This document shows positions 35,914-45,100 of a stretch of 64,000 nucleotides of DNA, in pieces. Every line of letters starts with the position of its first letter. Position 1 is the first letter of the stretch. Source of the DNA: Bradyrhizobium sp. WD16 (GTDB lineage: Bacteria > Pseudomonadota > Alphaproteobacteria > Rhizobiales > Xanthobacteraceae); the NCBI RefSeq assembly GCF_024181725.1, contig NZ_CP028908.1, forward strand, positions 2,170,001-2,234,000, written 5' to 3'. The notes beneath the pieces were generated by a model. The model ran no database searches. It worked only from the letters and a program-made list of their open reading frames with translations, and was not told the DNA's origin. The translations under genes and the position numbers were made by a program.

Positions 35914-37734
35914 ATGAGTGCGCTTGAACATGAGGCGGCCCCCGCTGCCGTCGGGACAACCGAAGTCGAGACTGAAACCCGGCGACGCCGGGGCTTGCGG
36001 TTGCGGCCGTTGCTGGCCCTGGCACCCTACGTGGCGCGTTATCGCGGCCAGGCCGTTGCCGCCCTGATCGCCCTGATCATCGCTTCGCTGGCGACCCTCG
36101 CCGTGCCGATCGCGGTCCGGCGGATGATCGATCTCGGCTTCAGCCCGTCGGGCGTCGCCCTGATCAATAGCTATTTTGGCCTGATGATTGTCGTGGTCGC
36201 GGTTCTGGCTCTGGCCAGTGCCTCCCGCTACTACCTCGTGATCACCCTCGGTGAGCGGATCGTCGCCGACCTGCGCCGCGACGTCTTCAGTCACCTCACC
36301 TCGCTGTCGCCGGCTTTTTTCGACGTCAGCCATTCCGGCGAGCTGGTGTCCCGCCTGACCGCCGACACCACCCAGATCAAATCCGCCGTCGGCGCCTCGG
36401 TGTCGATCGCGTTGCGCAACATGGTGCTGTTCATCGGCGCTTCCACCATGATGGTGGTGACGAGCCCGCGACTGTCGGGCTTCGTGCTGGCGGTGATCCC
36501 GCTGATCGTTCTGCCGCTGGTCGCCTTCGGCCGTCGGGTGCGCAAGCTGTCGCGCGGCGCCCAGGACACGCTGGCCGATGCATCGTCCTATGCGTCAGAG
36601 CTGATCGGCGGCATCCGTACCCTGCAGGCATTCACCAACGAGGGCCTCGCCAAGACCCGGTTCGGCGCCGAAGTCAGTCGCGCCTATGATGCGGCCCGCC
36701 AATCCACCTTGGCGCGGGCGGTGCTCACCGCGATCGTCATCTTCCTGATCTTCTCCAGCGTGGTGGCGATCCTCTGGGTCGGATCCCACGATGTGCTGAG
36801 TGGTCACATCACCGCCGGCCGGCTCAGCCAGTTCGTGCTTTACGCCGCCTTTGCCGCCGGCGGTCTCGGCGAACTCAGTCAGGTCTGGGGCGAAATTTCG
36901 GCCGCCTCCGGCGCTTCGGAGCGGTTGTTCGAACTGCTGGGCGTGAAGCCGGCGGTCGCCGCGCCGGCCGCGCCGCGCCAGTTACCGGTGCCTGCCCGCG
37001 GCGACATCGCCTTCGATCACGTCCGCTTCGCCTATCCGACGCGGCCCGACCACGTGGCGGTCGATAATGTGTCGTTATCGGTACGCGCCGGCGAGCGCAT
37101 CGCGGTGGTCGGCCCATCGGGCGCCGGCAAGAGCACGCTGTTTCACCTCCTGCTGCGCTTTTACGATCCGAACTCCGGTAGCATCGGCTTCGACGGGGTG
37201 CCGGTGCGCGAGGTGACGCCCCAGGATTTGCGGGCGCGCATCGCCCTGGTGGCGCAGGATGCGGTGGTCTTCACCGGCAGTGCCCGCGAGAACATCCGTT
37301 TCGGCCGCCCCGATGCCAGCGACGCCGAGGTCGAGCGCGCCGCCGAGCAGGCCCACGCCACCGAGTTCATCCGCCGCCTGCCCAAGGGCTTCGACACCGA
37401 ACTCGGCGAGCGCGGCGTGACATTGTCCGGCGGCCAGCGCCAGCGTATCGCCATTGCCCGCGCCATCCTGCGCGACGCCCCATTGCTGCTGTTGGACGAG
37501 GCAACCTCGGCCCTCGACGCCGAAAGCGAGACGCTGGTGCAAACCGCGCTGGAAGACCTGATGCGCCAGCGTACCACGCTGGTGATCGCGCATCGTCTGG
37601 CCACGGTGCTGTCCTGCGACCGCATCCTGGTGATGGACCAGGGCCGCATCGTCGAGGAAGGCACCCACGCCTCCCTGGTTGCCGCCGGCGGCCTCTATGC
37701 CAAGCTGGCGCGGCTGCAGTTCGAGGGCGTCTGA
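35914..37734 (+). CDS. ABC transporter with fused permease and ATPase (ABCB/MsbA type)
   Basis: A 606-aa half-transporter that works as a dimer in the inner membrane. Six membrane helices occupy about residues 40-320, and the ATPase follows: Walker A GPSGAGKST, Q-loop ALVAQDAVVF, signature LSGGQRQR, Walker B LLLLDEATSALD and the H-loop IAHRL. The family exports lipids, drugs or peptides; this one fits the lipid A exporter-like group seen in alphaproteobacteria, but the cargo is uncertain. The ATG at 35914 (MSALEHEAA) is chosen; earlier in-frame sequence runs into the rpmE promoter region. Confidence 0.92.
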   Translation: MSALEHEAAPAAVGTTEVETETRRRRGLRLRPLLALAPYVARYRGQAVAALIALIIASLATLAVPIAVRRMIDLGFSPSGVALINSYFGLMIVVVAVLALASASRYYLVITLGERIVADLRRDVFSHLTSLSPAFFDVSHSGELVSRLTADTTQIKSAVGASVSIALRNMVLFIGASTMMVVTSPRLSGFVLAVIPLIVLPLVAFGRRVRKLSRGAQDTLADASSYASELIGGIRTLQAFTNEGLAKTRFGAEVSRAYDAARQSTLARAVLTAIVIFLIFSSVVAILWVGSHDVLSGHITAGRLSQFVLYAAFAAGGLGELSQVWGEISAASGASERLFELLGVKPAVAAPAAPRQLPVPARGDIAFDHVRFAYPTRPDHVAVDNVSLSVRAGERIAVVGPSGAGKSTLFHLLLRFYDPNSGSIGFDGVPVREVTPQDLRARIALVAQDAVVFTGSARENIRFGRPDASDAEVERAAEQAHATEFIRRLPKGFDTELGERGVTLSGGQRQRIAIARAILRDAPLLLLDEATSALDAESETLVQTALEDLMRQRTTLVIAHRLATVLSCDRILVMDQGRIVEEGTHASLVAAGGLYAKLARLQFEGV

Positions 37735-37751
37735 ACGAGCGGCGTCGGAGG

Positions 37752-38210
37752 TTACAGCGTCCAGCGCATCCGTTTCACCGGCCGCCCGGAGGTCGGATTG
37801 ACGTCGGCGCCGTCGTCGGCAAAGCCGTGCTTGCGGTAGAAGCCGATGGCGCGGCCATTGTCGGCATTCACCAGCAGCGTGATCCCGGCCGGTGACAGAC
37901 GCTTGGCCTCGTCCATCAGGTTCGCCGCGACCTCGGTGCCCCAGGCTTCGGGCCCGACCACGAGTTGGTCGAGATAGCCGGAACCATCGATGGTGACGAA
38001 CCCCAGCATCGCGGTGCCGCGTTCCGCCACGACGATGCGGGCGCGCGGCACCAGTTCGGTCGCCCAGCGGGCGCGCCACCAGGCCTCGCGGGCGGCGAAG
38101 TCGATGGCGGGATAGGCGACCTGCCAGGTGTGGCGCCACAGGGTGATGGCGGCCTCTTCGTCGGCGGCCTGATAGGGGCGCAGCGTGACCGCGCCGAGGG
38201 AGGAGGTCAT
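37752..38210 (-). CDS. GNAT-family N-acetyltransferase
   Basis: A 152-aa acetyltransferase of the GCN5 fold. Motif A shows as VGPEAWGTEVAANLMDEAKRLS and the late motif as INPEN-like LLVNADNGRAIGFYRKHGFAD. The substrate is unknown. Its ATG (38210-38208) shares one base with the TGA of the upstream MotB-like gene (TGATG), so it is translationally coupled. A TTG three bases earlier is possible. It is the last gene of a three-gene unit with the ExbB/MotA-like and MotB-like genes. Confidence 0.85.
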   Translation of the reverse strand: MTSSLGAVTLRPYQAADEEAAITLWRHTWQVAYPAIDFAAREAWWRARWATELVPRARIVVAERGTAMLGFVTIDGSGYLDQLVVGPEAWGTEVAANLMDEAKRLSPAGITLLVNADNGRAIGFYRKHGFADDGADVNPTSGRPVKRMRWTL

Positions 38211-39235
38211 CAACGTTCGGTCAGCTTGAGTTCGATGCGGCGGTTGCGGCGGTAGGCGTCTTCCGTCGTGCCGGTATCGAGCGGCTGGAATTCAGCAAAG
38301 CCGGCGGCGACGAGACGTTGCGGCGACACGCCCTTGGAGATCAGATACTGCACCACCGAAATGGCGCGGGCCGACGACAGCTCCCAGTTCGACTTGAATT
38401 GCGAACTGGCGATCGGCCGCACGTCGGTATGGCCGTCGACCCGCAGCACCCAGGCAATCTCGGACGGGATCTTCGCCTCCAGATCGGTGAGCGCGCCGGC
38501 GAGTTGATCGAGTTCGGCGCGGCCTTCAGGCAGCAGCTGCGCCTGGCCAGAGTCGAAGAAAACTTCCGACTGGAACACGAAGCGGTCGCCGACGACGCGG
38601 ATGTCTGGCCGGTTGCCCAGGATGGCGCGCAGCCGGCCGAAGAATTCGGAACGGTAGCGCGACAATTCCTGGACCCGTTGTGCCAGGGCGACATTGAGCC
38701 GCTGGCCAAGATCGGCGATGCGGGTCTGGGATTCCTTGTCCTTGCGTTCGGACGCATCGAGCGCCTGTTCCAGCGCCGCGAGCTGGCGGCGCAATGCACT
38801 GATCTGCTGGTTCAGCACTTCGATCTGGGCCAGCGCGCGGGCCGAAACCTGCTTCTCGGAATCGAGCGCCTTGCCGAGTTCGGCGGTGCGGCCGGCTGCG
38901 TCGTTGCCGGCGCTGGCGAGCCCCTCATAAAGGCCCTTCACCCGGTCGCGCTCGGTTTCGGCCGCGGCGAGGCTGGCGCGCATCTGGCTGAGCGCGTCTT
39001 CCAGATTGGATTTGCCGGTCTTCTCCAGCGACAACAGTTCGTTGAGCTGGGCGATCTGGGCGTTGAGCTTCTCCAGTGCCTTATCCTTGCCGCTGACTTC
39101 CTGGGACAAATAGAACTGCACCACAAGGAAGACAGAGAGCAGGAAGACGATGGCCAGCACCAGTGTCGACAGCGCATCGACGAAACCGGGCCAGTAATTG
39201 AAGCCGGTCTCCGACCGGCGGCGAGCCAGCGCCAT
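38210..39235 (-). CDS. OmpA/MotB-like peptidoglycan-binding membrane protein
   Basis: A 341-aa protein with one N-terminal membrane helix (FVDALSTLVLAIVFLLSVFLVV, about residues 17-38), a long coiled coil (about 45-170, heptad-like with many E, L and A) and a C-terminal OmpA/MotB domain (about 195-341, with LRVDGHTDVRPI and SAARAI-like SSARAISVVQYL). It would anchor to peptidoglycan and pair with the ion-channel protein encoded just upstream. It lacks flagellar neighbours, so it is more likely an envelope-energising pair than a flagellar stator. The start is ATG 39235 (MALARRR). Confidence 0.85.
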   Translation of the reverse strand: MALARRRSETGFNYWPGFVDALSTLVLAIVFLLSVFLVVQFYLSQEVSGKDKALEKLNAQIAQLNELLSLEKTGKSNLEDALSQMRASLAAAETERDRVKGLYEGLASAGNDAAGRTAELGKALDSEKQVSARALAQIEVLNQQISALRRQLAALEQALDASERKDKESQTRIADLGQRLNVALAQRVQELSRYRSEFFGRLRAILGNRPDIRVVGDRFVFQSEVFFDSGQAQLLPEGRAELDQLAGALTDLEAKIPSEIAWVLRVDGHTDVRPIASSQFKSNWELSSARAISVVQYLISKGVSPQRLVAAGFAEFQPLDTGTTEDAYRRNRRIELKLTER

Positions 39236-39245
39236 AGCGGTTCCT

Positions 39246-40256
39246 TTAGTTCTGCTCGGGCTGGCGCGCGAGCCGCTCGAGCAGCTTTTTGATCTCGCGG
39301 TTCTGCTCGCCCTGGCCGTCGGCCCATTCACGAATCATCTGCTGTTCGGTGCGCATGTGCTGCACCAGGCCCTGGATCGCGTCGGCGAGATTGGCCATGG
39401 CGCTGGTGGAGGCGCGGTTCGAGCCCATCTCCTCGACGGTGCCGCGCAATCGTTCGATGGCATCGCGCATCTCAAGACCCTGGCGCGTTGCGACCGCAGG
39501 CGGGGAGCCCTGATCGGAGTATTCCCGCACGGTGCCGGCGAGCCAGTCTTCGAGCTCGGTATAGAACCGGTTCTGGGCCTGGCTCGATTGCAGGTCGAGG
39601 AAGCCGAGGATCAGCGAGCCGGCGAGGCCGAACAGCGACGACGAGAATGAGATGCCCATGCCGCCGAGCGGGGCGGCAAGACCCTCCTTCAGCGTATCGA
39701 ACATGGCGCCGGCTTCGCCGCCAACCTTGAGTCCGTCGATCACGCGCCCGACCGACCCGACCGTTTCGATCAGCCCCCAGAAGGTGCCGAGCAGGCCGAG
39801 AAACACCAGCAGTCCCGTCATATAACGCGAGATGTCGCGGGCCTCGTCGAGGCGCGTGGCGATCGAATCGAGCAGGTGCCGCATGGTCTGCTGGGTGATG
39901 CTCATGCGGCCAATCCGGTCGCCGAGGATGGCGGCCATCGGGGCGAGCAGCGTCGGCCGGCGGTCGATGGCAAGGCCGGGATCGGCGATGCGGAAACTAT
40001 TGACCCACCGCACTTCGGGGAACAGCCGGATCACCTGGCGGAAGGCGAGGATGGTGCCGATCAGCAGCACCGCACCGATCAGGGCATTGAGGCCGGGATT
40101 GGCGAGGAATGCGGTCCAGATCTGCTTGTAGAGAACGACCACCACGAGGGCGCAGAGAATCAGGAAGACCAGCATGCGGACCACAAAGATCCGCGGCGCT
40201 GACAGTTTTGTCGGGGCGATGTCGTCCGCGATGCGGGCCGGGGAGGGAGACGCCAT
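39246..40256 (-). CDS. MotA/TolQ/ExbB-family proton-channel-like protein
   Basis: A 336-aa inner-membrane protein. Two N-terminal helices (about 25-75) precede a cytoplasmic part, then the family core: YMTGLLVFLGLLGTFWGLIETVGS and LAAPLGGMGISFSSSLFGLAGSLILGFL, which match the conserved ExbB/MotA channel helices. The C-terminal 110 residues form a charged helix. It is 10 nt upstream of the OmpA/MotB-like partner. Together they would couple ion flow to an envelope process, possibly not flagellar. The ATG at 40256 (MASPSPARI) is supported by GGGAGGGAGA upstream. Confidence 0.85.
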   Translation of the reverse strand: MASPSPARIADDIAPTKLSAPRIFVVRMLVFLILCALVVVVLYKQIWTAFLANPGLNALIGAVLLIGTILAFRQVIRLFPEVRWVNSFRIADPGLAIDRRPTLLAPMAAILGDRIGRMSITQQTMRHLLDSIATRLDEARDISRYMTGLLVFLGLLGTFWGLIETVGSVGRVIDGLKVGGEAGAMFDTLKEGLAAPLGGMGISFSSSLFGLAGSLILGFLDLQSSQAQNRFYTELEDWLAGTVREYSDQGSPPAVATRQGLEMRDAIERLRGTVEEMGSNRASTSAMANLADAIQGLVQHMRTEQQMIREWADGQGEQNREIKKLLERLARQPEQN

Positions 40257-40801
40257 GGCGGGGTCTTGAGTTCCTTGCGCGAGAGGGCTGTGGGCTCCCA
40301 ATATGGCATAGCGGCGGCGGGAGGAAAGGTCGAAAGCCTTGCCTCGAAAGCGCGCGAATCGGAAGGCCGATCCGGCGCTTCGTGATTTGGTAACGGGCGG
40401 ATATATCGGCCGTGTGATGCCGGTTCGCCGCTGCGCCATCGTGGTTCCGGCGTCGTCACAACAAGGCGCTTGCGCAGTGCAGCAAATGTGCTGACCCGAT
40501 CGAGGCGAACGTGTTTGCGTTGCTACTTGCGAGCGGTTCTCTGTCGACGGACTGCTGGCTGCAGGATTTGCGGCCAAGCCCGCTTCTCCGCTGCCTACAT
40601 TCTGCTCGGCTTGCCCGAATCTGCGGCGTCGGTACGCCCTGTTTCCATTGAAAGTCGTCAAATCCCGGACCCGGCGAGGAACTGGCCGGTTCCAACCAAT
40701 GGCATGGAATTTGGATTGCCCCAGGGGACGCGCGACCGCCGGGAGGCCGGCCGGACGTCGCACGAAGCCAATCGGGAGCGAACTTGACTTGGGGAGAGAA
40801 G
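40257..40801. other. Intergenic region between the ExbB-like gene and the ABC importer operon
   Basis: There is no convincing gene in these 545 bp between divergent operons. I see no repeat module and no clear promoter. GGGGAGAAG just before 40802 is the ribosome-binding site of the first importer gene. Confidence 0.4.
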
Positions 40802-41794
40802 ATGGCGCGGCCGGCAGCACTGGAGCTCGTATGCGTCACGAAGCGCTACGGTGAAACGATTGCGGTGGATCGGATTGATCTCAAGATTCCTGCCGGGACC
40901 TATTGTTGCCTGCTCGGTCCGTCAGGGTGTGGCAAGACCTCAACGCTGCGGATGATTGCCGGTCACGAGGCGGTGTCCGAAGGTGACATCTTGCTGGGAC
41001 CGGCGAACGTCACCGATCTGACTCCGGCCCGCCGCGGCACGGCGATGATGTTTCAGTCCTACGCGCTGTTCCCGCATCTCTCGGTTCTCGACAACGTTGC
41101 CTTCGCCCTGAAGATGCGCGGCGTCGATCGGCGCACGCGCCACGCCAAGGCCATGGAGCTTCTGCGTCTGGTCGCCATGGATGGTTATGCGGGGCGCCTG
41201 CCGGCGCAACTGTCAGGTGGGCAGCAACAGCGTGTCGCGCTCGCTCGCGCACTGATCACCGAGCCGCAGATCCTGCTCCTGGACGAGCCGCTGTCGGCGC
41301 TCGATCCCTTCTTGCGGGTCAGGATGCGCAGCGAACTCAAGCGCCTGCAGCGTGAGCTCGGAATCAGCTTCATCCACGTCACCCATGGCCAGGACGAGGC
41401 CATGGCGCTGGCGGATCTGGTCGTGCTGATGAAGGGCGGCAAGATCGAGCAGATGGGCACGCCGCGCGAGGTGTTCAATCGACCACGCACCGAATTCGTG
41501 GCGCGTTTCATCGGCAGCCACAATGTGATCGCCACGGCATCAGGCAAGATCGCGGTGCGCGCTGATCAGGTGCGCCTCAACCATGCCGGGAGCGCACGCG
41601 AGGGTCTGTCGGTCGTCGCCTCGGTCGCCGAGATCGAATATCAGGGCACCTCCGTGCTCGTCATGTTGAAGGCCGGCGACGGCGCCGACCTGACGGTGCA
41701 ACTGAGCGAAGAGGATTTCGACAGGAGCCCGGTCGAGATCGGGACGCGTGTGCTGGCCGACTGGGAGCCGGGCGCGGTGCATGTTCTCGGATGA
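40802..41794 (+). CDS. ABC importer ATPase, spermidine/putrescine (PotA) type
   Basis: A 330-aa ATPase of the PotA/FbpC group. Walker A is GPSGCGKT (39-46), the Q-loop MMFQSYALFPHLSVLDNV is typical of polyamine importers, the signature is LSGGQQQR, Walker B LLLDEPLSALD, and a C-terminal TOBE domain starts near residue 245 (HNVIATASGKIAVRADQV). It powers uptake with the binding protein and two permeases that follow. The start ATG 40802 has GGGGAGAAG upstream. The true substrate is open; the final racemase gene suggests a hydantoin-like or amino-acid-derived compound. Confidence 0.9.
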   Translation: MARPAALELVCVTKRYGETIAVDRIDLKIPAGTYCCLLGPSGCGKTSTLRMIAGHEAVSEGDILLGPANVTDLTPARRGTAMMFQSYALFPHLSVLDNVAFALKMRGVDRRTRHAKAMELLRLVAMDGYAGRLPAQLSGGQQQRVALARALITEPQILLLDEPLSALDPFLRVRMRSELKRLQRELGISFIHVTHGQDEAMALADLVVLMKGGKIEQMGTPREVFNRPRTEFVARFIGSHNVIATASGKIAVRADQVRLNHAGSAREGLSVVASVAEIEYQGTSVLVMLKAGDGADLTVQLSEEDFDRSPVEIGTRVLADWEPGAVHVLG

Positions 41795-41951
41795 AGCGAT
41801 CGAGGCCGGTTCGAAGCAAATGGCGCCGAAGCGGAAGCATCGTCCGCCATGACGTCTGAAGACAGCGGTAGCTGCTATCGTGATCCCGTTCCGCTTCCGC
41901 CCCGCAGTTCGAGAATATCCAGCTCAAGAATACAACAAGGAGACAGGCAAG

Positions 41952-43244
41952 ATGAGCAAGAGGTCCGATATCAAGGCGGGCATCAGTCGGCGCAATGTTC
42001 TGAAGGGAGCCGCTGGAATTGCCGGGATCGCCGCCGGATCCGGTGCGATCACCGGCTTCCCCTATGTCAGGGCCGCCGAACCGAAAGTGCTGCGGTATCT
42101 TGGCACGGCGGTCAACGAAGGCGATCTGATCGGTACGCAATGCCTGAAGGACACCGGCATCAAGCTCGAGTACGTCACCGCAACGACCGATGACGTCACC
42201 AAGCGCGTCATCACCCAGCCGAATTCCTTCGACGTCCTGGACACTGAATACTTCTCTCTGAAGAAGCTGGTGCCGTCGGGCAATATCCTCGCGCTCGACG
42301 CCAGGAAGATCAAGGAATTCGACAATATCACCCCGGTCTTCACCAAGGGCCAGCTGCCGAATGGCAAGAAGATCGGCGGCCAGGGCACGGCGCCGTGGAA
42401 GGTGCTCTATCTCGAGGGCAAGGATTCGAAGGTCTTCTCCAAGACGCCGACGGAATACGTGACCTTGATTCCGACGGTCTACAATGCCGACACGCTGGGT
42501 ATCCGCCCCGACCTGATCAAGCGTCCGATCAATTCCTGGGCCGAGCTGCTGAACCCTGAATTCAAGGGCAGGGCGTCGATCCTCAACATCCCTTCGATCG
42601 GCATCATGGACGCAGCAATGGTGGTGGAGGCCACCGGCCAGTACAAATATGCCGACAAGGGCAACATGACCCGGGCCGAGATCGATCTCACCATGAAGAT
42701 CCTGACCGAAGCGAAGAAAGCCGGCCAGTTCCGCGCCTTCTGGACCGACTTCAACCAGTCGGTCAATCTGATGGCATCGGGCGAGACGGTGATCCAGTCG
42801 ATGTGGTCGCCGGCCGTGACCGCGGTCCGCAAGAAGGGCGTGCCCTGCGTCTTCCAGCCGCTCAAGGAGGGCTATCGCAGCTGGGCATCCGGCTTCTGCG
42901 TGTCAAAAGGCGTCAGCGGCGCCAAGCTCGAATGGGCCTATGAATTTGTCAATTGGTTCCTCTCCGGCTGGCCGGGCGCCTATCTCAATCGCCAGGGTTA
43001 CTATTCGGCGGTGCTCTCCACCGCGCAGAAGAACATGGAGCCCTACGAATGGGCTTACTGGATGGAGGGCAAACCCGCCGAAAGGGATATCAAGGCGCCC
43101 GATGGCTCGCTGCTGGAAAAGGCCGGCACGGTACGGGACGGCGGATCCTACGACGAGCGGATGGGCAACGTCGCCTGCTGGAACGCGGTGATGGACGAAA
43201 ACGACTACATGGTCCGCAAGTGGAATGAATTCATCGCGGCATAG
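41952..43244 (+). CDS. Tat-exported solute-binding protein (PotD/PotF class)
   Basis: A 430-aa periplasmic binding protein. A twin-arginine signal (SRRNVLKGAAGIAGIAAGSG) ends near residue 40 (YVRAAEP). The mature part is PotD-like: VLRYLGTAVNEG at the start, VYNADTLGIRPDLIKRPINSWAELLNPEFKGR, and SGETVIQSMWSPAVTAVRKKGV. Tat export suggests folding, perhaps with a ligand, before export. AAGGAGA lies 9 nt before ATG 41952. A strong hairpin follows the gene. It is expected to be the most abundant product of the operon. Confidence 0.9.
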   Translation: MSKRSDIKAGISRRNVLKGAAGIAGIAAGSGAITGFPYVRAAEPKVLRYLGTAVNEGDLIGTQCLKDTGIKLEYVTATTDDVTKRVITQPNSFDVLDTEYFSLKKLVPSGNILALDARKIKEFDNITPVFTKGQLPNGKKIGGQGTAPWKVLYLEGKDSKVFSKTPTEYVTLIPTVYNADTLGIRPDLIKRPINSWAELLNPEFKGRASILNIPSIGIMDAAMVVEATGQYKYADKGNMTRAEIDLTMKILTEAKKAGQFRAFWTDFNQSVNLMASGETVIQSMWSPAVTAVRKKGVPCVFQPLKEGYRSWASGFCVSKGVSGAKLEWAYEFVNWFLSGWPGAYLNRQGYYSAVLSTAQKNMEPYEWAYWMEGKPAERDIKAPDGSLLEKAGTVRDGGSYDERMGNVACWNAVMDENDYMVRKWNEFIAA

Positions 43245-43255
43245 TGCGAGCAGTC

Positions 43256-43281
43256 CCGCCCGCGCACCTGATCGCGGGCGG
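43256..43281 (+). promoter_or_regulatory. Intercistronic hairpin after the binding-protein gene
   Basis: A perfect 9-bp stem CCGCCCGCG / CGCGGGCGG with an 8-nt loop, 11 nt after the stop codon and with no T-tract. It would protect the 3' end of the binding-protein mRNA or cause partial termination, giving more binding protein than permease. Confidence 0.6.
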
Positions 43282-43322
43282 TCTTGCCGCCCGTTCGCCT
43301 CCTCCGTTCGACTGAGTCGGGA

Positions 43323-44210
43323 ATGTTAGAGACTTCGTTTCGTCAGAGGGCCATCGGCTGGCTGCAGGCCGGGCCGATGGTGATCATCTTCGTTGGATTC
43401 TTCCTGATCCCGCTCCTGTTCGTCATCGTCGTCAGTTTCTGGGATTACAATGACTACGAGATGCTCCCGGTCTTCTCCGGGCGCGGCTATACCGACACGT
43501 TCGAGAGCTGCCTCGATCAATTGCCGCAGTTCTGCACTATCTTGAGAACCTATGGTTCGACCCTGAAGTTCTGTCTCATCGTCTGGTCGCTCACGCTGGT
43601 GATCGGGTTCACCGTCGCCTATTTTCTTGCCTTCCACGTGCGGTCCAGGACCTGGCAGATCGGTTTGTCGCTTCTGTGCACCATTCCGTTCTGGACCTCG
43701 AACGTGATCCGCATGATCGCCTGGATTCCGCTCCTGGGACGCAACGGCCTTGTCAACAACGCGCTGGTGGGTCTGAAGATCGTCGATCGACCGCTTGAGT
43801 GGCTTCTGTTCTCGGAGTTCTCGGTCGTTCTCGCCTTCGTCCACCTGTTCACGTTCTTCATGGTGGTGCCGATCTTCAATTCCATGATCCGCATCGACAA
43901 GGCGTTGATCGAGGCGGCCTATGACTCAGGCGCCAGCGGCTTCCAGACACTCGTCAACGTCGTCATCCCGTTGTCGAAGCCCGGCATCGTCATCGGCTCG
44001 ATCTTTGTCATCACGATCGTCATGGGCGACTTCATCACCATCGGGGTGATGGGCGGCCAGCAGATCGCGTCGGCCGGCAAGATCATCCAGACGCGATTGG
44101 ACGCCATTCAGTTTCCGGCGGCCGCCGCCAACGCGGTGATCCTGCTCGCCGCCACCATGATGATCATTGCCGCCATGACCCGGCTGGTCGACATCCGCAA
44201 GGAGCTCTGA
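43323..44210 (+). CDS. ABC importer permease 1 (PotB type)
   Basis: A 295-aa inner-membrane permease with six helices. The cytoplasmic EAA loop is EAAYDSGASGFQTLVNVVIPLSKPGIVIGS, near residue 200. The N-terminal helix (AGPMVIIFVGFFLIPLLFVIVVSF) and the IPFWTSNVIRMIAWIPLLG segment are typical of PotB. The start is ATG 43323 (MLETSFRQRA). It is followed 5 nt later by the second permease gene. Confidence 0.9.
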   Translation: MLETSFRQRAIGWLQAGPMVIIFVGFFLIPLLFVIVVSFWDYNDYEMLPVFSGRGYTDTFESCLDQLPQFCTILRTYGSTLKFCLIVWSLTLVIGFTVAYFLAFHVRSRTWQIGLSLLCTIPFWTSNVIRMIAWIPLLGRNGLVNNALVGLKIVDRPLEWLLFSEFSVVLAFVHLFTFFMVVPIFNSMIRIDKALIEAAYDSGASGFQTLVNVVIPLSKPGIVIGSIFVITIVMGDFITIGVMGGQQIASAGKIIQTRLDAIQFPAAAANAVILLAATMMIIAAMTRLVDIRKEL

Positions 44211-44215
44211 GACAC

Positions 44216-45100
44216 ATGAGGGAAGGGCGCTCGCGCGCGTTCTACGTCTTGGCGGCATTTTTCGCCGCTTATGTGCTGTTTCTCTACGGACCGATGATCG
44301 CAATTTTCACGCTCTCCTTCCAGGGACCGGACGGCGGGCTGACCTTTCCGATGAACGGAATCTCGCTGCACTGGTTCGAGCATCTGTTCTTCGCCGGCAC
44401 CGGCATCGTCGACATCGGCGCCTCGTTCGTGCGTTCGGCCAAACTAGGTCTCGTGGTCGCGCTGCTGACGATGGTGATTTCGGTCGCGGCGGGCATGGCT
44501 TTTCGCAAGGGCTTTCGCGGCCAGGCGCTGGTGTTCTACCTTGCGATTGCGTCTTTGATCGTGCCCTCGATCATCACCTCGCTCGGCATCGCGCTCGAGT
44601 TCCGGCTGTTCGACGACTGGATCAAGGCCCACGCCGCGGCGCTGCCGGCATTCGTCGGGCAGGATTTCTCGACGTCCATGGGACTGCTGACCTCCGGGCT
44701 TGCGGCGCATCTGACCTGGACCCTGCCATTCGGGCTCCTGATCATGTTCGCCGTCTTCAATCGCTTCGATCGGCGCTACGAGGAAGCGGCGCGCGATCTC
44801 GGCGCGACGCCCTGGCAGACGTTCCGGCATGTGGTGCTGCCGATCATCCTGCCCTCGGTCGTCGGCATCGGCCTGTTCGGCTTCACGCTGTCATGGGACG
44901 AGATCGCCCGCTCCAGCCAGGCCATCGGTCCGGTGAACACGCTGCCGCTCGATCTGCAGGGGCTGACCACCACGGTGACAAATCCCGACATCTACGCGTT
45001 GGGAACGGCGACCACCGGGGTCTCGCTGGTCGCGATCGGGCTCGCGCTGTTCGTGATTGTCTTCCTGCAGCGGCGACGTTCCCGTCAGGGGGAGCCATGA
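44216..45100 (+). CDS. ABC importer permease 2 (PotC type)
   Basis: A 294-aa permease with six helices. The EAA loop is EEAARDLGATPWQTFRHVVLPIILPSVVG, near residue 190, and the start FYVLAAFFAAYVLFLYGPMIAIFTLSF is PotC-like. It forms the channel with permease 1. Its TGA stop overlaps the ATG of the racemase gene as ATGA (45097-45100), so the two are translationally coupled. Confidence 0.9.
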   Translation: MREGRSRAFYVLAAFFAAYVLFLYGPMIAIFTLSFQGPDGGLTFPMNGISLHWFEHLFFAGTGIVDIGASFVRSAKLGLVVALLTMVISVAAGMAFRKGFRGQALVFYLAIASLIVPSIITSLGIALEFRLFDDWIKAHAAALPAFVGQDFSTSMGLLTSGLAAHLTWTLPFGLLIMFAVFNRFDRRYEEAARDLGATPWQTFRHVVLPIILPSVVGIGLFGFTLSWDEIARSSQAIGPVNTLPLDLQGLTTTVTNPDIYALGTATTGVSLVAIGLALFVIVFLQRRRSRQGEP

